A stretch of DNA of 64,000 bases from Paractinoplanes durhamensis (GTDB lineage Bacteria > Actinomycetota > Actinomycetes > Mycobacteriales > Micromonosporaceae). The first letter of the stretch is position 1. Each line of letters starts with the position of its first letter. Below are positions 47,550 through 54,693 of the stretch, in pieces. The position numbers and the translations under genes are program-made. The stretch is from NCBI RefSeq assembly GCF_016862175.1, contig NZ_BOML01000019.1, positions 409,862 to 473,861 of the forward strand, in the 5' to 3' direction. The notes under the pieces are model-generated. The model worked only from the letters and a program-made list of their open reading frames with translations, was not told the origin of the DNA and searched no databases.

Positions 47550-48143
47550 ATGGAGATGCTGGGTGCCGTCGACCGGTTCGGTTACGCGGGCGTCGCCACC
47601 ATCGTCTTCGTCGAGAGCTTCGGCATCCCGGCGCCGGGGGAGACGGCGATCATCGCGGCCGCCGCCTACGCCGGCCGCGGGCACTTCAACATCTTCGCGG
47701 TGGCGGTCACGGCCTTCCTCGCCGCCGCCGTCGGCGACAGCGTCGGCTACTGGATCGGGCGCCGCGGCGGCCGGCCGTTACTCACGCGATTTGGCCGGTA
47801 CGTTCGTCTGACGCCCCCGCGGCTGGAGAAGTTCGAGGCGTTCATGACCCGGCACGGCCCGAAGATGGTGGTCGTGGCCCGCTTCGTCGAGGGCCTGCGC
47901 CAGTTCAACGGCGTGGTCGCCGGCACGACCCGGATGCCGTTCCCGCGCTTTTTGCTCTGGAACGTGCTGGGTGCGGCCCTGTGGGTGGGCTGCTGGTCGA
48001 CGGTCGGCTACTTCGCCGGCAACCACCTGGAGGAGATCACCACCACGATCAGCCGTTACCTGGTGGTGGCCATCGCTGCGGCTGTCGTGCTGCTCCTCGC
48101 GTACATCTGGAATCGCCGCCGCCGCCGGCGCGCAAAGATTTAG
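47550..48143 (+). CDS. DedA-family membrane protein
   Basis: A 197-residue DedA protein with about five membrane helices. The family motif region is FVESFGIPAPGETAII near the N-terminus, GDSVGYWIGRRGGRPLL follows, and VVARFVEGLRQFNGVVAGTTRMP is the conserved re-entrant segment. DedA proteins move phospholipids or undecaprenyl phosphate across the membrane. ATG 47550 fits GGAG five bases upstream; GTG 47547 and ATG 47556 are alternatives. Its stop overlaps the convergent nhaA stop. Confidence 0.87.
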   Translation: MEMLGAVDRFGYAGVATIVFVESFGIPAPGETAIIAAAAYAGRGHFNIFAVAVTAFLAAAVGDSVGYWIGRRGGRPLLTRFGRYVRLTPPRLEKFEAFMTRHGPKMVVVARFVEGLRQFNGVVAGTTRMPFPRFLLWNVLGAALWVGCWSTVGYFAGNHLEEITTTISRYLVVAIAAAVVLLLAYIWNRRRRRRAKI

Positions 48144-50002
48144 CGGCGCTTCTCGGCGATCTTGGCGCGGACGCGCGCCAGGCGGATCGCCTCCTTGAGG
48201 GTGTGCACGTCGTAGGCGCCGTAGTGGCGGCGGCCGTTGATGAAGAACGTCGGGGTGCCGGAGACGCCGCTGAGATCGGCCGACTCGACGTCGCCGGCGA
48301 TGCGGTCGGTGCAGGTGGGCTGCATCATGTCGGCGTGGAAGCGCTCGGTGTCCAGGTCGAGCTGCCGCGCGTAGCCGAGCAGGTCCATGATGCGCAGCTT
48401 GTCCTGGTTGGCGAGGAGCAGGTCGTGCATCTCCCAGTACTTTCCCTGCAGGCCGGCTGCCTCCGCCGCCTGCGCCGCCGTCTGGGCCTGCGGGTGCACG
48501 TCGGTCAGCGGCAGGTTCCGCCACACGAAGCGCAGGTCGATGTCGTTGAGCACCTCGCGGACGATCGGCTCGGCCCGGCCGCAGTAGGGGCACTGGAAAT
48601 CGCCGTACTCGACGAGCGTCACCGACGCGTCGCTCGGGCCGCGCACGTGGTCGCGTTCCTCGTCGACCTCGGGGATCAGGTCGATCAGCTGGTCGGCGTC
48701 GCCGAGCAGGGCCACCGCCCGCTTCGCCTTCGGCAGCATGAAGGTGATCCGGAACTCGGCCCAGGTCAGCACGGACGCGGCCACCGCGGCGGCCAGGACC
48801 CCCAGCTTCGCCTCGGCCAGCATCGGGCCCTCGAAGGCGAGCGCGGCGATCAGGAACGACACGGTGAAACCGATGCCGGCGATGGTGCCGCTGCCCAGCA
48901 CCGACGCCCAGCCGACGCCGGGCCGGATCCGGCCCTTGGTCACCACGGCGATCAGGGCGGACACGCCGGTCACGGCGATCGGCTTGCCGAGGACGTACGC
49001 CAGGAAGACGCCGATCGTCACCGGTGAGGTGACCGCCGTGCGCAGGAAGTGCGCGTCGATCGAGATGCCCGCGTTGGCCAGGCCGAACAGCGGCACGATC
49101 AGATAGCTGCTCCAGCCCTGGTAGGTGCGTTGCAGCCGGTCGTTGGGGGAGAGCGTCTGGACCAGGGTCACCCGGGCGAACCGGGCCAGCTCGGGGGTGG
49201 GCTGCTCGCGGAACGACCGGAACTGATCGCTGGCCTGCTCCAGCGCGCCGCGGTCCGGGGTGTAGGCGGCGGCGGTCAGGCCGAGCGCGAGACCGGCGAC
49301 GACCGGGTCGATGCCGCTGGCCAGCATGGCGCCCCAGATGGCGATGCCGAACGGCACGTACGCGTAGCCGCTGCGCACCTTGAGCCGGCCCATCACGATG
49401 GTGATCCCGAACAGGATCACCGCGACCAGCAGCGGCATCGGGCTGATCTCGTCGGTGTAGGCGACCGCGATGACGATCAGGGCGACCAGGTCGTCCACCA
49501 CCGAGACGGTCACCAGGAACAGTCGCGCCTGGTCCGGGACCCGCTTGCCGACCAGGGCCAGCAGCCCCAGGGCGAGCGCGGTGTCGGTGGACATCGCCAC
49601 GCCCCACCCGGCCGTCCCCGGGCCGCCGTGGTTGATCGCCAGGAAGATCGACACCGGCAGAATCATCCCGGCGATGCCGGCGGCGGCCGGGAGGATGAAG
49701 CGGCGCCGGTCGCGCAGGTCGCCGAGGTCGAACTCGCGGCGCGCTTCCAGGCCGACGACCAGGAAGAACAGCGTCATCAGGCCGCTGTTGACCCATTCCC
49801 GCACGGTGAGCTCGACACTCATGTCGCCGAGGTGGATCGAGAGATCGGTGTGCCAGAAGCTCTCGTACGACCCGTCGGCCACGTTCGCCCAGATCATCGC
49901 CACGACGATCGCGGCGACCAGGACGCCGGCACTGCCCGCCTCGGTGCGCAGGAAGACGCGGATCGGCGCGACCCGCCGGGTCCAGGTGGTGCTGCCGTTC
50001 AT
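48140..50002 (-). CDS. nhaA: NhaA Na+/H+ antiporter fused to a DsbA-like thioredoxin domain
   Basis: A 620-residue fusion. Residues about 1-410 are NhaA (twelve helices; the paired Asp in VVDDLVALIVIA are the ion-binding residues; STDTALALG precedes them). Residues about 440-620 are a DsbA/thioredoxin domain with CPYC at 471-474 and GVSGTPTFFINGRRHYG (cis-Pro loop). The fusion is known in actinobacteria. The helix count suggests a cytoplasmic thioredoxin domain. GTG 50011 and GTG 50020 are possible longer starts. A LacI-type palindrome lies 89 bp upstream. Confidence 0.88.
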   Translation of the reverse strand: MNGSTTWTRRVAPIRVFLRTEAGSAGVLVAAIVVAMIWANVADGSYESFWHTDLSIHLGDMSVELTVREWVNSGLMTLFFLVVGLEARREFDLGDLRDRRRFILPAAAGIAGMILPVSIFLAINHGGPGTAGWGVAMSTDTALALGLLALVGKRVPDQARLFLVTVSVVDDLVALIVIAVAYTDEISPMPLLVAVILFGITIVMGRLKVRSGYAYVPFGIAIWGAMLASGIDPVVAGLALGLTAAAYTPDRGALEQASDQFRSFREQPTPELARFARVTLVQTLSPNDRLQRTYQGWSSYLIVPLFGLANAGISIDAHFLRTAVTSPVTIGVFLAYVLGKPIAVTGVSALIAVVTKGRIRPGVGWASVLGSGTIAGIGFTVSFLIAALAFEGPMLAEAKLGVLAAAVAASVLTWAEFRITFMLPKAKRAVALLGDADQLIDLIPEVDEERDHVRGPSDASVTLVEYGDFQCPYCGRAEPIVREVLNDIDLRFVWRNLPLTDVHPQAQTAAQAAEAAGLQGKYWEMHDLLLANQDKLRIMDLLGYARQLDLDTERFHADMMQPTCTDRIAGDVESADLSGVSGTPTFFINGRRHYGAYDVHTLKEAIRLARVRAKIAEKRR

Positions 50003-50090
50003 GTCGCTCACGGCGTACACCCAAGCACGTGATCGTTAAAGTTTGCGTCCGGCCCCGGCACGGATGGTGAGATCCGCGGCACCCGCAATC

Positions 50091-50106
50091 TTGGGAGCGC
50101 TCCCAA
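50091..50106. promoter_or_regulatory. perfect LacI/CebR-type operator palindrome
   Basis: TTGGGAGCGCTCCCAA is a perfect 16-bp palindrome with the CG centre typical of LacI-family sites, and it contains the sequence known as the CebR box of streptomycetes (TGGGAGCGCTCCCA). It lies between nhaA and the lipoprotein gene, about 83 bp before the latter. No LacI-type regulator is encoded in the window. Confidence 0.7.
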
Positions 50107-50188
50107 ATTCTCCCTTAGATCTATGGACGTCGCTGTCAGGAGCGTCGTATCGTACGGCTCTCAACCCGTTTCGTGCTGGAGGTTTGTC

Positions 50189-50662
50189 ATGCGCCGTGCC
50201 GTGCTCGCATTGATCTTCGGCGGTGCGCTGAGCGCGTTGGCCGCGTGCGGCACCGCCACCGGCCAGACCCCGAGCACCGCCGCGTCCGGCCCCGGCGGCG
50301 GCGCGCTGCCGTCGGCGCTGGTCCAGACGAAGGAGTCGTGCGAGGCACTGGGCCAGGCGTACACCAAGAACGTCGGTCCGTTCGCCGAGGCGCTCAGCAA
50401 GATGGTGGCGGGCCCCGCGAAGACGACCCAGGATGCCGCGCAGCAGAAGCTGACCGCGCTGGCGACCGCCGTCCGCACCGCGACCGAGACCAGCGCGGAC
50501 GCGCAGATCAAGGCGGACGGCAAGCAGACCGCCGACAGCCTGCAGGCCAAGGCGAAGGACGCGACGTTCTTCGCCGGCATCAAGACGACGGATGACGTCA
50601 ACAAGGTCCTCGGCCCGACCCTGAAGGAATGGCTGTCCCCGGTCACCCACCACTGTTCGTGA
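50189..50662 (+). CDS. small secreted lipoprotein
   Basis: A 157-residue lipoprotein with signal MRRAVLALIFGGALSALAAC. The mature part is Ala/Thr/Lys-rich and helical (ALGQAYTKNVGPFAEALSKM, DADAQI-like KADGKQTADSLQAKAKDATF), possibly a helical bundle, with two Cys (CEALGQ and the C-terminal HHCS) that could pair. GGAGG is seven bases before ATG 50189. A CebR-like operator precedes it. Function unknown. Confidence 0.78.
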   Translation: MRRAVLALIFGGALSALAACGTATGQTPSTAASGPGGGALPSALVQTKESCEALGQAYTKNVGPFAEALSKMVAGPAKTTQDAAQQKLTALATAVRTATETSADAQIKADGKQTADSLQAKAKDATFFAGIKTTDDVNKVLGPTLKEWLSPVTHHCS

Positions 50663-50666
50663 GGTT

Positions 50667-51653
50667 TCAGCCCGCGCTGTCGCTGTCGCTCTCGCCGCTG
50701 GTGAGGACCGCGATCGCCGGCTCGTGCAGGCTGCCGAGCCAGACCTGACCGGCGTGCTCACGCACGCCGGTCACCATGTGGAAGCGGTCACCCGGAGCCC
50801 GCAGGTCACGCTTGAGTTCCCCATGATTGCCGTACGCCTGAACGCGCACCGTACGTTTCGGCGCCGGCTGGAGCTTCTCCGGAATCCGGGTGACCTGCCG
50901 CCGAAGCCAGAGCGGCCCACGCTGAAGCCGTTCGACAACGGGGTCCTTCGGGCTGGCAACGGCGACCCAGATGAGCCCGTCGCTGCCACGCGAGATGTTG
51001 TCCGGATAGCCGGGCAGATCGGCAACGAGGAAGTCCTTGGTCCCCGCGGCCGCTCCCGTGAGCCAGTAGCGAACCAGCGTGCGCGCGGCCGTCTCGGCCA
51101 CGACGACGAACGACTCGTCGCCGGCCAGGGCGACCCCGTTGGCAAAGGCGAGCCCGTCGACAAGCACGTCGACCTGCCCGTCCGGCGTCCGGCGCAGCAG
51201 CCGTCCCGTGCGGGTCACCTCGACGACTTCGGCCCGCCACTCGTCGATCGGGTGCACGGTGGAGGAGTCGGAGAAGTAGATCGTCCCGTCCCCGGCAACG
51301 GCCGCGTTGTTGCAGAAGCGCATGGGCAGCCCAGCAACGGTGTCCAGCAGCGTCTCCACGTTCCGCCGGGTGCTGCCGCCGACCGTCCCGTCGGTAGCCC
51401 CACCACCGGCGAGATCAACGGCAAGCAGCCCAAGCCGGGCATCACAGACAAGCAGCCGCCCATCCGGCAGAAACTCGAGCCCGAGCGGCCGCCCACCGGT
51501 GCTCCCCACCGAGCCAACCTGCCCATCCGGCGCAACCCAGAAGATGTTGCCGTCCTCGGTCCCGGTGAAGACGCGCCCTTCGAACGGCCCACCGGTGGCG
51601 ACGACGACATCCTCCGCGCCGAACCCCGGCACCGCGACAACTCGCAAGTCCAT
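50667..51653 (-). CDS. SMP-30/strictosidine synthase-like beta-propeller protein
   Basis: A 328-residue six-bladed propeller. GRVFTGTEDGNIFWVAPDGQ, GRPLGLEFLPDGRLLVCDAR, GTIYFSDSSTVHPIDEWRAE, FANGVALAGDESFVVVAETA and LPGYPDNISRGSDGLIWVAV match strictosidine-synthase/SMP-30 repeats, including the DNI segment expected near the metal site. Family members hydrolyse lactones or esters or bind small ligands. There is no signal peptide. The gene converges with the lipoprotein gene, four bases apart. Confidence 0.82.
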   Translation of the reverse strand: MDLRVVAVPGFGAEDVVVATGGPFEGRVFTGTEDGNIFWVAPDGQVGSVGSTGGRPLGLEFLPDGRLLVCDARLGLLAVDLAGGGATDGTVGGSTRRNVETLLDTVAGLPMRFCNNAAVAGDGTIYFSDSSTVHPIDEWRAEVVEVTRTGRLLRRTPDGQVDVLVDGLAFANGVALAGDESFVVVAETAARTLVRYWLTGAAAGTKDFLVADLPGYPDNISRGSDGLIWVAVASPKDPVVERLQRGPLWLRRQVTRIPEKLQPAPKRTVRVQAYGNHGELKRDLRAPGDRFHMVTGVREHAGQVWLGSLHEPAIAVLTSGESDSDSAG

Positions 51654-51722
51654 CCGGCATTCATACCAATGGCTCTGAAGCGAGTCGATACGCAGACGCC
51701 CTCCGCTCCTGTTCGGCCGAAG

Positions 51723-52103
51723 TCAGCACCTCCCCGCGAAGAACGAGACCGCAACCCGCACCGGCGTCCGCCCCTGCTCGGTCACGACCAGCGGTACGCA
51801 ACGCCGCCCGGCGACGTGAAAACCCCCGATGAAGGCAGTGTCGAAGTCCGCGCAGGCATGAAACGTGACCGCCCGCGCCGGCGAGTAGCCCCAGGCCTGC
51901 CCGTAGTTGAGCCCGGCACCGTCGCCGTCGCCGTCGCCGTCGCCGGCACCGTCGCCGGCACCGGCTGCCGGGCCACCGCTCCGCTCTGCGATCGGCTGGC
52001 CGCTCCGCTGGATGCCCGGTTGCTTCCCGCCGGCGGAGCAGGAAGCTAGGACAAGACCGACGGCAACGACCGACAGCGGCCGGACGCAGAACCAGCTCGA
52101 CAT
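51723..52103 (-). CDS. small secreted lipoprotein with Gly-Asp repeat
   Basis: A 126-residue lipoprotein with signal ending in LASC (about residue 22). A low-complexity spacer (about 40-62, alternating Asp-Gly) leads to a small globular part (NYGQAWGYSPARAVTFHACA, FIGGFHVAGRRCVPLVV) with three Cys. ATG 52103 gives a normal signal length; upstream in-frame starts would make an atypical N-terminus. Function unknown. Confidence 0.65.
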   Translation of the reverse strand: MSSWFCVRPLSVVAVGLVLASCSAGGKQPGIQRSGQPIAERSGGPAAGAGDGAGDGDGDGDGAGLNYGQAWGYSPARAVTFHACADFDTAFIGGFHVAGRRCVPLVVTEQGRTPVRVAVSFFAGRC

Positions 52104-52290
52104 CGGCCCATGCTCGTATGCGGGCTCAACCCGATTGCCGCCCATTCGTGCGACTACCGACTGAAATGGCAGCCCGAAATCGGGAGCTATTTTACAGGCC
52201 ACCTCCTTGTGGGCTCGGGAATTGCAGAGTCGTCTCCAGAATGTTCCATTCCGGCGGGCGCGGTTACATTGCTGCCGACGTTTGCGCGGG

Positions 52291-52539
52291 TCACGGCCGC
52301 AGTTCCTCCGGGGGGCCGCGGACGAGTGACCAGCCTCGGCCGTGCCCCCCCGCCGGCGGGTCGGTGCCGTGCTGCCACGCATGGTAGAGGCGTTGGGGGT
52401 GCCGGCGAGGGAGCCCTCGAGCGCGATCGCGCCGATGCGTGCGCCGGAACTCCTCGGCGACCTCGGAATAGTTGCGCCGCGCCGTCCGATCGCGCATTTT
52501 GGCCAATTCGACTGTGGTGAAGAACTGTAGCTGTCGCAT
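52291..52539 (-). CDS. small conserved basic protein
   Basis: An 82-residue protein, MRQLQFFTTVELAKMRDRTA, then RRNYSEVAEEFRRTHRRDRA. It is very basic in the centre (about one third Arg/His) and ends Gly/Pro-rich. The N-terminal segment looks like a family of small Micromonosporaceae proteins of unknown function. ATG 52539 has GGAAG upstream; GTG 52557 is in frame. It may bind nucleic acid. The region to its left (52104-52290) holds no convincing gene. Confidence 0.55.
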   Translation of the reverse strand: MRQLQFFTTVELAKMRDRTARRNYSEVAEEFRRTHRRDRARGLPRRHPQRLYHAWQHGTDPPAGGHGRGWSLVRGPPEELRP

Positions 52540-52702
52540 GCCGAAATTCTTCCGCACGACCTACCGCCTTCGTCAGTATTCGATCATGCCAAGTTCAAGG
52601 CGAACGCCGCCGGTTCCATTCTGTTAGTTTGCCGATGTACTACCCGGCGACGAGCAGGGGAGCGCGGCCCCCGGACCGGTCGTGATCACGTAGGTTCGCG
52701 GT

Positions 52703-53284
52703 ATGTCCGATGAGGTGTTCCCCCGCACGGTCATCACCAGTGACCGGCTGCGGCTCCGGCCGTTCGAGGCGTCCGATGTTCCGGAGGTGCACGCGGCCTG
52801 GCACGAGGAGCGGTTCGTCAGCACCGCCCCGGTGGGCTATCCCTACGCCAACGCCGGGCTCAAGACCGCGTTCGAGTGGTGCACGCTGGGGACCGAGAAG
52901 CATCGGCTGGACGGCAAGGGCGTGTCGTTCGCGGTCGAACCGCGCGAGGGCGGCCGGCTGATCGGGCACGTCGCCCTGTTCGACGCGGACTGGACCAGCC
53001 GCAACGCCGAGATCCACTACTGGACGGCGGCGTGGGCCCGAGGCAACGGCTACGCGGCTGAAGCGGCGAACGCGGTGGCCACCTGGGCATTGCGTGACAT
53101 CGCGTACGAGCGGATCAGCCTCCACGCCGCCACGGCCAACTCGGCGTCCCGGCACGTGGCCGACAGTGCCGGTTTCCAGTTCGAAGGCACGTTGCGCAAC
53201 TTCGCCCCGACCCGCAGCGGCACCCGCACCGACCTGGCCGTCTACAGCCTGATCAAGCAGGACCTCCGCCCGGCCGCAGGCTGA
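52703..53284 (+). CDS. GNAT-family N-acetyltransferase (RimJ/RimL type)
   Basis: A 193-residue GNAT enzyme. RLRLRPFEASDVPEVHAAWH opens the fold, RLIGHVALFDADWTSRNAEI covers strands 3-4, WARGNGYAAEAANAVATWA is the acetyl-CoA pyrophosphate-binding loop (R-G-x-G-x-A), and HAATANSASRHVADSAGFQF is the C-terminal part. It would acetylate a protein N-terminus or small amine. It stands alone between unrelated genes. Confidence 0.86.
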   Translation: MSDEVFPRTVITSDRLRLRPFEASDVPEVHAAWHEERFVSTAPVGYPYANAGLKTAFEWCTLGTEKHRLDGKGVSFAVEPREGGRLIGHVALFDADWTSRNAEIHYWTAAWARGNGYAAEAANAVATWALRDIAYERISLHAATANSASRHVADSAGFQFEGTLRNFAPTRSGTRTDLAVYSLIKQDLRPAAG

Positions 53285-53380
53285 ACGTCCTCCCGACCAC
53301 CGGAATCGGACCGCGCCCCGCTACTCGGACCGATTGAGTACGGCAACTCACGCGACACCCACGGCCACGTTCATAGGTTG

Positions 53381-53779
53381 ATGCCCATGAATTCGACAGC
53401 GGAACTGGACCGCCCGCCCGCGAGCCCCACCTACTGTGGCCGCCACCGCCGCCCGCGGCGCTGGTTCACCGGCCACGAAGTCGCAGCAGCCACAGCTCCT
53501 GCCACAGCCACCCCCGCCCCGCAAGCGGGTTCCGCCCCGGCCACCCCCGCCTCGGCAAAGGGTTCCGCCCCGGCCGACTTCGATCCCGCTGACTTCGACC
53601 CGGCTGACTTCGACCCGGCCGGTCCAGCAACAGGCTCCGCCCCGGCAGGCTTCGACCCAGCCAATCCCGGTCCGGCGGCCGGCTCCACCCCGGCTGACTT
53701 CGGCTCTCGCCTGGTGACCAGCTCGGACCTGGCCGGCTCCGGGTTTCGGCTGGTGAACAGCCAGCTGCTGGCAGCCTGA
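53381..53779 (+). CDS. low-complexity Ala/Pro-rich protein
   Basis: A 132-residue open frame (ATG 53381 or 53387) rich in Ala, Pro and Gly. An N-terminal Arg-rich part (YCGRHRRPRRWFTGHE) is followed by alternating Ala/Pro, a triple DFDPA repeat and GSRLVTSSDLAGSGFRLVNS. Third positions are GC-rich, but low complexity makes coding hard to prove. No signal peptide or known domain. If translated, most of it should be disordered. Confidence 0.45.
   Translation: MPMNSTAELDRPPASPTYCGRHRRPRRWFTGHEVAAATAPATATPAPQAGSAPATPASAKGSAPADFDPADFDPADFDPAGPATGSAPAGFDPANPGPAAGSTPADFGSRLVTSSDLAGSGFRLVNSQLLAA
53573..53617 (+). repeat. 15-bp in-frame triplet repeat (ADFDP)
   Basis: Three copies of a 15-bp unit (consensus GCTGACTTCGACCCG) at 53573, 53588 and 53603, in frame with the Ala/Pro-rich open frame, giving three ADFDP units. 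The first copy differs at two bases. Confidence 0.8.
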
Positions 53780-53799
53780 TCAGGCGAGATCTGTCCGGA

Positions 53800-54411
53800 T
53801 CACCCGGCGGCCGCGAGCGCGGCGTGCAGGCGGTCGGGCCGGTCGGTCGTACGCTGCAAACGCTGCACTTCGGTGAAGCCCGCCCGGGCCATCCGCCCGG
53901 CGAACTCGTCGACCGGCCAGCGGTAGGCCGTGATCACCCTGTGGTCGAAGGGTTCGGCCCGCTCGCCGTCGAAGAACCCGGCGACGACCATCCCGCCCGG
54001 CGCCACGACCCGGCGGAGTTCGGCGAGAACGACGTCGAGGTCCGCGGGCGGACGGTGGATCAGCGAGTACCAGGCCAGGACCCCGGCGACGGAGCCATCG
54101 GCGACGTCGAGGGCGTCCATCGACCCGAGCCGGAACGGAACGCCGGGATGTGTCGCCTCGGCGTGGGCGATGAACTCGGGCACCATGTCGATCCCGGTCG
54201 CGTCGAGGCCGAGCGACCGGAGGTAGGCGGTGAGGTGTCCCGGCCCGCAACCCAGGTCCAGCACCGGACCGGTGCGGCCGCCCAGGTACCCGCCGATGAA
54301 GTCGAGGTCGTACGCCTCCATCCGCCGCCCGTCGTCGATCAACTCGATGTACGGCCCGGACATCGCCGAATAGGCGTCCCGCACCTGCTCCGACAACACC
54401 GTTCGACGCAC
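53800..54411 (-). CDS. class I SAM-dependent methyltransferase
   Basis: A 203-residue methyltransferase with VLDLGCGPGHLTAYLRSLG (motif I), TGIDMVPEF, DVADGSVAGVLAWYSLIHRP and VAPGGMVVAGFFDGE. The N-terminal RDAYSAMSGPYIELIDDGRR is a common start of small-molecule methyltransferases. Start is GTG 54411. Substrate unknown. An array of TTGAC/GTCAA palindromes lies about 150-215 bp upstream. Confidence 0.85.
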   Translation of the reverse strand: MRRTVLSEQVRDAYSAMSGPYIELIDDGRRMEAYDLDFIGGYLGGRTGPVLDLGCGPGHLTAYLRSLGLDATGIDMVPEFIAHAEATHPGVPFRLGSMDALDVADGSVAGVLAWYSLIHRPPADLDVVLAELRRVVAPGGMVVAGFFDGERAEPFDHRVITAYRWPVDEFAGRMARAGFTEVQRLQRTTDRPDRLHAALAAAG

Positions 54412-54560
54412 TGCGATGACCCCCGTCGTGTGCTGGGCCGGACGACGACCCGCCGGCCGTCCAGTCGCGCCCAGCCGGACACGATGTCTATCACGTTGCC
54501 TCGCCGGCCGTCGCGATGATCGGCACCAACTCGAGGAGCCATGCCGAAACGACCTGACGT

Positions 54561-54627
54561 GTTGACCGTCAATACGAAATCAACATGTAGACGGAACGGG
54601 TGGACGTCAATGTTGACGAGTCAACTC
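54561..54627. promoter_or_regulatory. second TTGAC/GTCAA operator array
   Basis: GTTGACCGTCAA (54561-54572), ATCAACATGT (54579-54588), GACGTCAA (54603-54610), TGTTGAC (54611-54617) and GAGTCAAC (54618-54625) recreate, in inverted order, the array between the citrate synthase genes: the first 32 bases match the reverse complement of 2321-2352 at 25 positions with no gap. It lies in a 282-bp gap between a methyltransferase gene and the GH13 amylase gene. The rest of the gap shows no other feature. Confidence 0.55.
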
Positions 54628-54693
54628 AACTCCATCAACACGAACGCCCACCGCGTCGCTGCATCAGGCGTCGCTACGCCAGGCGCTGCTGGC

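Noticed and set aside
52540..52702. Possible small gene before the acetyltransferase
   Set aside because: No start with a ribosome binding site and no frame with coding-like codon use; treated as intergenic.
53331..53345. TTGAGTACGGC, partly like the end of the 200-bp palindromic element
   Set aside because: Only about ten bases agree and there is no inverted partner nearby, so it is not a second copy. The same applies to ATGAGTACGGC at 38090.
54339..54572. Opposite-strand open frame starting LTVNTSGRF, similar to the citrate synthase start LTVNPGLAG
   Set aside because: The likeness comes from the shared TTGAC-N-GTCAA palindrome; downstream the frame has no citrate synthase similarity and overlaps the methyltransferase gene.
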